Shown: piece by piece, positions 29,015 to 33,971 of the stretch
How positions within the stretch are numbered: the stretch's first letter is position 1
Layout of the letters: every line of letters starts with the position of its first letter
Origin: a virus
Strand: one strand, 5' to 3'
IMG/VR virus record: IMGVR_UViG_3300049846_000715
Location: 1-33,971 of that record
DNA: 33,971 bases
The notes under the pieces: generated by a model
Database searches by the model: none
Told to the model about the DNA's origin: nothing
What the model saw: only the letters and a program-made list of their open reading frames with translations
Position numbers and translations under genes: made by a program

Positions 29015-29927
29015 TTGGTGTTAGTTTTTGTTGTTGTTTTGTTTCTTTTTTTGGGTTAGTTGCGTATTGCCTTTGCCCTGCAATATGCTCATAATATCTT
29101 GATCGTTGATAATCAAAGTAAAGCCGGCATTGCCCCTTTTTTCCGATATGTTTTGGCTTAGCCTTTTGGATGATAATATCAGCCTCGTTTGTTTCAATGC
29201 TTGGCCTGTTTACGCAAATAATTGTTTCAGCCTTAGCATACCAAGCAGCCCCTCCTGATAGTTCAAAGGCTGTTGGGGGTTTGTACGTTCCATCAGCCTG
29301 CTGCTGCAAGGTCCTTGGATGGGCAATAACAAATGCGTGAACGTGCAATTTTCTTGCAACCCTCCTGATTTTACCAAGGGCATACTCAAGGTATTTATCC
29401 TCTCGGCCTCCATGCTTATCAAATTTATGGCTTAACTCATTCCAAGGATCAATTGAAAAGGTATCAAGCCCCTCGGTATCTTTTGCCTCCTCAGCCATTT
29501 TCAAAACATCATCAAGCGTAACATCTTGAGCATCAGTATTTGCAATATAAAAATAATTACTCAAATAGGCATCAGCCTTGTATTTTTCTTGAGTTGAAAT
29601 TTTGTTGTTGTATTGGCTTAAATAGCTTTTTCCCGTTAATTTATGTGTTAATTCTGCAACAATTTCGGCAGGGGAGCCGGTTTCAGGAGCAAAAATAAGA
29701 TGTTTAAAACCATAAAATTCAGTAAGGTTCAAAAGCAGCTCCATGTGAAACTCAGATTTTCCATGGCTCGGGATTCCTCCGATATAAGTTGTACAACCCC
29801 GTTTAACCCTATACAAATCGCTTATAGCAGCGAATCCCACCCCAAGCCCTATATCAATACCTTTTTCAATAAGCGTGTCTGTAATGGGCTGTAAATCGTT
29901 TGCTGTTAAATATGGCTTTTTTATCAT
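28971..29927 (-). CDS. DnaB-like replicative helicase / RecA-fold ATPase
   Basis: A 318-residue ATPase that likely unwinds DNA at the phage fork. The start at 29927 (M-I-K-K-P-Y) overlaps the initiator stop by 4 bp and is preferred over the ATG at 29975. Walker A is G-G-I-P-S-H-G-K-S-E (50-59), the DnaB/Twinkle-type G-x-P-x-x-G-K-S. Later come F-S-I-D-P-W-N-E-L (Walker B region), H-A-F-V-I-A-H-P and S-G-G-A-A-W-Y-A-K-A-E-T (motif 4-type). It lacks the DnaB N-terminal domain, so it is a helicase-core protein working with the DUF4373 initiator. The C-terminal tail is Lys/Gln-rich. Confidence 0.8.
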   Translation of the reverse strand: MIKKPYLTANDLQPITDTLIEKGIDIGLGVGFAAISDLYRVKRGCTTYIGGIPSHGKSEFHMELLLNLTEFYGFKHLIFAPETGSPAEIVAELTHKLTGKSYLSQYNNKISTQEKYKADAYLSNYFYIANTDAQDVTLDDVLKMAEEAKDTEGLDTFSIDPWNELSHKFDKHGGREDKYLEYALGKIRRVARKLHVHAFVIAHPRTLQQQADGTYKPPTAFELSGGAAWYAKAETIICVNRPSIETNEADIIIQKAKPKHIGKKGQCRLYFDYQRSRYYEHIAGQRQYATNPKKETKQQQKLTPNEQFINQREDIIPF

Positions 29928-30598
29928 AAATTTGCATTGTTTGATTTGTGTTTGTTTGCATTTGTAGCAAGCCAATTGTTAAAATGCTCTTTAAATTCTT
30001 TTTTTGTTTTGGCCGGAGCATTTGTTGAGATCAAGTGATAAACAAAAGCACCCATGCAAGCAGATAAATCGTTCCACGTTTTTGATAGTTTGTATTTCAT
30101 TGAAATTGCCTCAACCCAAATTTGTTCCTTTTCAACCTCAGCAGCTAAACTCCAAAAATCATCAGTTGCCTTATTTATTATATTTCTTTCTTTCTTTTCT
30201 TTAGTATCGGTTTTGTATGGTTTTTGTAATACCGTTGTATTAATCTCTTGATTTTCAATGTTTTCCCTTTTCCATCTTTTTAAAACATTATTCCTTCCCC
30301 TACTTGATTTTTCTATTCTTTTCCCAATGCTTTGTAATACCCTTGTATTACAGTAGTAATACTGTTGTATTTCAAAAAGTTCATAATTTTCAAGAATATC
30401 AATGATTACATTTTCATCATCCTGAAGCTCAAACGCTATTGAGTTTATTTCATCTTTTTTAATCATGCCCTCCTGTTCGTGCATTATCTCAATTAAGCAC
30501 CAATAAATGCCTATCCCTTTCATCCCTTTAATTCTCCTTAGTCGAATTAATTTAGGATCACGCCTTGCGTTGTAATCATGGTCAAAATAAAAAGCCAT
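29924..30598 (-). CDS. Replication initiator-like protein (DUF4373 type)
   Basis: A 224-residue protein. The N terminus M-A-F-Y-F-D-H-D-Y-N-A-R-R-D-P-K-L-I, then G-I-G-I-Y-W-C-L-I-E-I-M-H-E, is the DUF4373 (Lin1244/Lin1753-like) winged-helix domain of phage replication initiators. A basic linker (S-S-R-G-R-N-N-V-L-K-R-W-K-R) joins it to a C-terminal helical domain (L-S-K-T-W-N-D-L-S-A-C-M-G-A). The start at 30598 is chosen because it begins the family motif; an upstream Met at 30634 is less likely. It precedes the helicase with a 4-bp overlap, and its leader carries inverted repeats that may hold the origin or an attenuator. Confidence 0.75.
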   Translation of the reverse strand: MAFYFDHDYNARRDPKLIRLRRIKGMKGIGIYWCLIEIMHEQEGMIKKDEINSIAFELQDDENVIIDILENYELFEIQQYYYCNTRVLQSIGKRIEKSSRGRNNVLKRWKRENIENQEINTTVLQKPYKTDTKEKKERNIINKATDDFWSLAAEVEKEQIWVEAISMKYKLSKTWNDLSACMGAFVYHLISTNAPAKTKKEFKEHFNNWLATNANKHKSNNANL

Positions 30599-30767
30599 TT
30601 TATAAATAGTACGTACAAAGGAAAGCCCTACCAACCCGCTAAGAATGGAAAAGGGCTAACCCTGTACGATTATTTTAAATATGTTATTGTTGATTTCATT
30701 TAGCGAGTTGGATTTCAGTTCACAAATATAACAACTCAACCAATTTGATGAGCAGTTATTGAAAACT
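30599..30767 (-). promoter_or_regulatory. Leader of the replication operon: promoter box and competing hairpins
   Basis: A 169-bp gap with TATATTTG on the minus strand (30730-30723). Inside the transcribed leader are inverted repeats: CCAACCCGCTAA (30631-30642) with TTAGCGAGTTGG (30700-30711), and AGCCCT (30624-30629) with AGGGCT (30652-30657). A smaller AGGG-TTAG-CCCT-TTTT hairpin near 30650-30665 would compete with the last pair. A TTTGTACGTAC string lies near the ATG. It could hold the phage origin or an attenuator. Confidence 0.4.
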
Positions 30768-30971
30768 TTAATAAAGGTCTTTTTCTTTTAGCTCAGGGAT
30801 CAGGCTGAAAATATCCTCTCCCCTTGAGAGCCTTGATAGCTTTTTTTGAATCTCAATGTTAAACTGAGTAAAGGCATTGCCAACCGGAGTTTGTAATTCA
30901 AACCGTTGTTTTTTGATTTCCTGATCAATTTCATGCTCAATGATGAGCTTTATCTGTTGTATTAGTTGCAT
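30768..30971 (-). CDS. Hypothetical helical protein (67 aa)
   Basis: A 67-residue charged protein, helical (I-K-L-I-I-E-H-E-I-D-Q-E-I-K-K-Q-R-F), lacking cysteines and membrane segments. It ends before the replication-operon promoter. I do not recognise it. Confidence 0.5.
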   Translation of the reverse strand: MQLIQQIKLIIEHEIDQEIKKQRFELQTPVGNAFTQFNIEIQKKLSRLSRGEDIFSLIPELKEKDLY

Positions 30972-30978
30972 AGTTGTT

Positions 30979-31323
30979 TTACATTAAAAATTTATTCAAT
31001 CCATCAGCAGCCCTCTGAATAGCTGATGCCCGTTCATTTAGGCTGATGATGTGTTTTGTTAGTTCTCGTTTATCCCTTGAGCAATAATACCCCTCTGAGG
31101 TTGCAATAACAGGGAGCATTGAGTTTGTTCGTATAAAGTTTATGATTTTTCTCAGCCTTACCTCTGAAAACTTATGCCCTGCCTTTTTCATTGCCTTAAC
31201 AATATCAGCCCCCTTGATCGGGTTGCTTTTTGTTTTGGTTTCAAGCCCTCGGCAAATTGGCCTAACAAGTTTAAGCTCATCCTCTGTTAGCTCTTTTGTT
31301 AATGTTTCAAATCCGGTTATCAT
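30979..31323 (-). CDS. Probable winged-helix DNA-binding early protein
   Basis: A 114-residue basic protein. I-V-K-A-M-K-K-A-G-H-K-F-S-E-V-R-L-R-K-I-I-N-F-I-R resembles a winged-helix/HTH recognition region, followed by a Y-Y-C-S-R-D-K-R-E-L wing-like segment and a C-terminal helix. It may be an early DNA-binding or replication accessory protein. Start could also be the ATG at 31341; I prefer 31323 after an A-rich leader. It overlaps the ribbon-helix-helix-like gene by about 17 bp. Confidence 0.55.
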   Translation of the reverse strand: MITGFETLTKELTEDELKLVRPICRGLETKTKSNPIKGADIVKAMKKAGHKFSEVRLRKIINFIRTNSMLPVIATSEGYYCSRDKRELTKHIISLNERASAIQRAADGLNKFLM

Positions 31324-31468
31324 GCTTTTTTGTTTTAACATGGTTCAATAAAACTGTTTCAATGTAGTTGTTTAGTTTTCTGTTATCCTGCTTTGCAAGT
31401 TCAGATAGCTGAACAAGGAGATTTTTATTCCCCTTGCTCGGTCTGAATGTTAGTGTTTCGTAAGGCAT
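31307..31468 (-). CDS. Small ribbon-helix-helix-like protein (53 aa)
   Basis: A 53-residue protein, ATG at 31468, TGA at 31309-31307. It has a beta-like start (Y-E-T-L-T-F-R-P) and two helices (N-L-L-V-Q-L-S-E-L-A-K-Q; K-L-N-N-Y-I-E-T-V-L-L-N-H-V), which is the Arc/MetJ ribbon-helix-helix plan. It begins right after the 70-residue ORF and overlaps the winged-helix-like gene, so the early unit has two likely DNA-binding proteins in a row. It could be the regulator that reads the TTTGTACAAA operators, but that is inference. Confidence 0.5.
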   Translation of the reverse strand: MPYETLTFRPSKGNKNLLVQLSELAKQDNRKLNNYIETVLLNHVKTKKHDNRI

Positions 31469-31471
31469 TTT

Positions 31472-31684
31472 TTATGATATAGATTTTAGGAACTTTGCAA
31501 ATGTTGTATATCTGATGCCATCAACAAAAACATAATATAATTCAGCTACTGTTTTTGTTGGTCGTGGCAATCTATTAATAGTATAATTAATACCATTAAC
31601 CTGAATTACCTCTGTGTTAGATTGTTCTGTATATGGAACAATTACTGAATATTGCTTTTTGCAATGTTTGATATTGGTTTCCAT
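31472..31684 (-). CDS. Hypothetical early protein (70 aa)
   Basis: A 70-residue protein, beta-rich (T-E-V-I-Q-V-N-G-I-N-Y-T-I-N; Y-Y-V-F-V-D-G-I-R-Y-T-T-F-A-K), unrecognised. It is the first gene after the promoter at 31735-31764 and is followed closely by the ribbon-helix-helix-like gene. Confidence 0.5.
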   Translation of the reverse strand: METNIKHCKKQYSVIVPYTEQSNTEVIQVNGINYTINRLPRPTKTVAELYYVFVDGIRYTTFAKFLKSIS

Positions 31685-31734
31685 GATTTCAAAGTTTTAA
31701 AGGTTTATGTTTGTGCTTATACTGTTTTATACGT

Positions 31735-31764
31735 CAAATGTAACACAATAGTTTCAATAAACAA
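31735..31764 (-). promoter_or_regulatory. Strong Bacteroidetes-type promoter within the early region
   Basis: Minus strand TTG (31764-31762), 19-nt spacer, TACATTTG (31742-31735), matching TTG-N19-TAnnTTTG. It lies between the RusA gene and the 70-residue ORF and would drive the small regulatory genes. Confidence 0.65.
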
Positions 31765-31805
31765 CAGTTTTTTAAAAAAAATGAAACATATTGATTTTGT
31801 TGCTA

Positions 31806-32132
31806 TTAAAAATTGCTGTTTATTGAAAAATCAATAAATTCAAGCCCTTTTTTTACAACCTCCTTTTTAACATTCAGCTCAAAAATATACCTATCATTAA
31901 AACCGTATTTTTTTTGGAGTATATCAATAAAGGGCTTAACAGGGTTATCAATATCGGCAAGAGGAGAGGAAACTCCAAAAACAAGGCTCAACTTATATGG
32001 AGGATCAGGCAATTTTAACGGCCTTAATAACAACATAACATCTCTCTGATATAAATTATAAGCAACTGTTTTAAATCGTTTCCCCTGCCATGCCTCATTT
32101 ACACTCAAGGGTTTTATCTTAACCCTGATCAT
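31806..32132 (-). CDS. rusA: RusA-like Holliday junction resolvase
   Basis: A 108-residue endonuclease that resolves branched recombination and replication intermediates. The metal-binding acidic residues sit in A-D-I-D-N-P-V-K-P-F-I-D-I-L (Asp60, Asp62, Asp70) and G-F-N-D (Asp80), with Lys66 between; these are the RusA signatures. It is slightly shorter than E. coli RusA (120 residues). Its ATG overlaps the YqaJ-like exonuclease stop by 4 bp (ATGA). Assignment is strong at family level; the gene symbol follows the family. Confidence 0.85.
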   Translation of the reverse strand: MIRVKIKPLSVNEAWQGKRFKTVAYNLYQRDVMLLLRPLKLPDPPYKLSLVFGVSSPLADIDNPVKPFIDILQKKYGFNDRYIFELNVKKEVVKKGLEFIDFSINSNF

Positions 32133-33040
32133 TTTAACAGGAACCTCCTTGATCCGGCTCTCTCTTTTAGGTATTTTGAGTACAACTCAGGCTGCTCCTT
32201 TTTAAATGTTTCAACATCAAATATTGTTGATGCCTTTGAACTTTTCCAAGTGATCAAGGTATTGCCTAAGTATGAGAGCCTCTCAGAATCCTGCAAAACC
32301 AATTTTAACTGCTCTTTTAAGCTCTCAGCCTTATCCTCAAGGGTTTTGATATGTTCGTTTACCTCAGCCAATTCAGAAACAACAAGAGCCGTTTCCTCGT
32401 TGGCCTCAGTTGTTTTTCCCTCGGTTGATCTGTTAAACAGTTTCTCAATATCGGAGCCTGAAATTGGCTCAGGAGCTATTCCTGTTTGAACATGATTAAG
32501 CCAAAACTTTTCAGCCTCGTTTACCATGTATTTGAAAAGCTCCTCATCAAATGAAACATAAACAACATTGAAATTTAAACCCCTCTCAAGCCAAGCAATT
32601 GCTCCTGTTTTAAGCCCAAAGATACCCATGTACCATTGAACTTGACAAAACCAATTTTTTGGCAACTCATCCTCATCAATAGTTTTTTGAGTTGTTTTAC
32701 ACTCCAAAACCCCAAATGAATCATTGAGCTTGAAAATACGATCAACAGTTCCAAGGATATAAGGCTTTGAGAGCAGTTGCTGTTGGATGATGCCATCATC
32801 TCCGGCAATGATCTCGGCTCCGGTTTCCTCAACAAAGTAATCAACAACAACGGCCTCCAATTTTTTCCCTGCTCTTGTATGTTCATTTCCTTTGAACGGT
32901 TCACTTTGCCCTGTTTTGTCAAGGAAAACATCCAACGGGGTTTTGTAAGGATCAAGGCCAAGGATTGCAGTTATCTCTGATCCTCCGATCCCCTTGGCTC
33001 GTTCCTGATGCCAAAGGGTTTCATTAATTTGTTTTATCAT
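32129..33040 (-). CDS. YqaJ/lambda-exo-type recombination exonuclease
   Basis: A 303-residue 5'-3' exonuclease that generates single strands for RecT. N-terminal G-I-G-G-S-E (17-22) is the YqaJ signature. The catalytic residues are visible as Asp100 (G-T-V-D-R) and Glu113/Lys115 (L-E-C-K-T-T). Residues 200-260 form a helical C-terminal extension (coiled coil L-E-D-K-A-E-S-L-K-E-Q-L). It overlaps RecT by 4 bp, so exonuclease and annealase are made together as a recombination pair. Confidence 0.85.
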   Translation of the reverse strand: MIKQINETLWHQERAKGIGGSEITAILGLDPYKTPLDVFLDKTGQSEPFKGNEHTRAGKKLEAVVVDYFVEETGAEIIAGDDGIIQQQLLSKPYILGTVDRIFKLNDSFGVLECKTTQKTIDEDELPKNWFCQVQWYMGIFGLKTGAIAWLERGLNFNVVYVSFDEELFKYMVNEAEKFWLNHVQTGIAPEPISGSDIEKLFNRSTEGKTTEANEETALVVSELAEVNEHIKTLEDKAESLKEQLKLVLQDSERLSYLGNTLITWKSSKASTIFDVETFKKEQPELYSKYLKERAGSRRFLLK

Positions 33041-33903
33041 AACAATTCAGTTTGTTTGTTTGTGTTTTCATTTTTTGGCTCCTCCTGAGAGGGTTGTTCC
33101 TCAATTACCTCTGAATAATCAAAGGCATCAACATCAAGCCCTTGGCCGTTGTTGGTAAATGCTTTCTCTCTTATGATTGCCTCATCTGCCTTTGATGCCT
33201 CATAAATCGTATCTGATAGGGGTAAATACTTGATCAGTTGTTTTATTGCCTTAGCCTTAGCCATTGCCTCATAATCGGTTGCCCATGCTCCTGATGGCTT
33301 AACAGCGTTCTTTGTCATTGGGTTCCTTAATCTCAACCTCTCAACTTGTTGCTTTGTCAATACTGCAAAGTTATGCCCTCCATTCATAAGATGAGCAACA
33401 GCGTAAACATATTTGATCTCTCCGGTTGCCTCGGGGTTTGGTTTATGAATCAGCTTAGGATAAAGGCCAAGCTCATACTCAAAAACATCCCCCTCTCTAA
33501 CAACCTCGGCAAAAATGTTTCTCACTTGGCCTGATTGCTGAGCCAATTTTATAAAACCTTTATATCCGATCTGAAACTGAACTTGCCCCCCATACGGGAT
33601 AAAATAACACTCCCCAAGAGAATCAACCGGCTTGAACCCAAGTATTGATGCCTGCATTACTGCTCCGATCAAACTCTGAGCCGTACATTCAGCAATTTTT
33701 GGATTCTTAGCAATCAATGATGTTGCCATTTGGATCATACGATCAGCCGTTAAATGTTTCGGGAGGGCCTGAGATATTTGCAATTTCATTCCATTCAATA
33801 CCGTTTGAATGTCGGTATGTTTTAATCCTGCAAGAGTTCCTTTTTTTGTACTCTTTGCCATTGCCTCAGTAATGATTGAGGCGTTTTCTGTTTGCTTTGT
33901 CAT
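33037..33903 (-). CDS. recT: RecT-family single-strand annealing protein
   Basis: A 288-residue annealase that pairs homologous single strands. Core phrases: L-G-F-K-P-V-D-S-L-G-E-C-Y-F-I-P-Y, V-Q-F-Q-I-G-Y-K-G-F-I-K-L-A-Q-Q-S-G and G-A-W-A-T-D-Y-E-A-M-A-K-A-K-A-I-K. The C-terminal tail is acidic (S-Q-E-E-P-K-N-E-N), as in single-strand binding partners. First gene of the early operon, with a consensus promoter just upstream that shares a 26-nt element with the promoter at 3267-3292. Confidence 0.9.
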   Translation of the reverse strand: MTKQTENASIITEAMAKSTKKGTLAGLKHTDIQTVLNGMKLQISQALPKHLTADRMIQMATSLIAKNPKIAECTAQSLIGAVMQASILGFKPVDSLGECYFIPYGGQVQFQIGYKGFIKLAQQSGQVRNIFAEVVREGDVFEYELGLYPKLIHKPNPEATGEIKYVYAVAHLMNGGHNFAVLTKQQVERLRLRNPMTKNAVKPSGAWATDYEAMAKAKAIKQLIKYLPLSDTIYEASKADEAIIREKAFTNNGQGLDVDAFDYSEVIEEQPSQEEPKNENTNKQTELL

Positions 33904-33920
33904 AGTTATTTGGTTTTTAG

Positions 33921-33968
33921 TTTGTATTTGTATTTGTACAAAGATAAGATAATATTTTTAATATACAA
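33921..33968 (-). promoter_or_regulatory. Early promoter of recT with TTTGTACAAA operator
   Basis: Minus strand TTG (33968-33966), 19-nt spacer, TATCTTTG (33946-33939), a full TTG-N19-TAnnTTTG promoter. The palindrome TTTGTACAAA (33933-33942) overlaps the -7 box. The leader holds AATACAAATACAAA. Bases 33921-33946 match 3267-3292 with two differences. Confidence 0.7.
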
Positions 33969-33971
33969 CAT

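Noticed and set aside
1-33971. CRISPR array, tRNA or rRNA genes
   Set aside because: No regular direct repeats with spacers and no cloverleaf-type sequence were recognised when reading both strands.

Overview
The window is most of a tightly packed, tailed-phage genome (or prophage) of a Bacteroidetes host. Nearly every gene lies on the minus strand, so it reads from right to left. The host call rests on promoter-like boxes of the form TAnnTTTG (several with TTG about 19 nt upstream), AT-rich leaders instead of Shine-Dalgarno sites, low GC, and protein types typical of Bacteroidetes phages (DUF935 portal, DUF2586-like sheath, DUF4373-like replication initiator). No integrase, transposase or lysis-lysogeny switch is visible. 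The virion genes are Mu-like and contractile, while the early genes are lambda-like recombination and replication genes.

Layout in transcription order. Early region (33903-30768): a promoter, RecT annealase, YqaJ exonuclease, RusA resolvase and small DNA-binding or unknown proteins. Replication (30598-28971): a DUF4373-type initiator and a DnaB-like helicase, then small ORFs. Packaging and head (28302-21712): small and large terminase, a gp36-like adaptor with carbohydrate-binding-type inserts, the DUF935 portal, a Mu F-like head protein fused to an HExxH metallopeptidase, a gpG-like protein and a neck protein. A baseplate J / second baseplate protein / fibre block (21655-19376) lies before the capsid genes. 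Then comes the only plus-strand gene (19200-19382), with twin operator-like sites. The late block follows: ClpP-type protease with scaffold, capsid, sheath, tube, tail chaperones with a frameshift, tape measure, baseplate hub/spike/gp25-like/LysM and tail fibre (19120-5566). Lysis is at 5109-3356: coiled-coil membrane protein, M15 endolysin, holin candidate and a spanin-like pair with an A_AAA_AAG frameshift site.

The left end (1 to about 2490) differs. It holds two methyltransferases and two unknown small ORFs, each followed by a TAACG-type element with palindromic features, as in integron gene cassettes. The tetranucleotide GATC is absent from bases 1-2818 and common afterwards. This end looks like acquired cassettes (anti-restriction or accessory genes) joined to the phage late operon.

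The points most worth checking are the frameshifted spanin pair, the second frameshift in the tail chaperones, the plus-strand regulator with two operators 22 bp apart, a 26-nt promoter/operator element shared by recT and a small gene at the far end, the head protein/metallopeptidase fusion, and the cassette-like left end.
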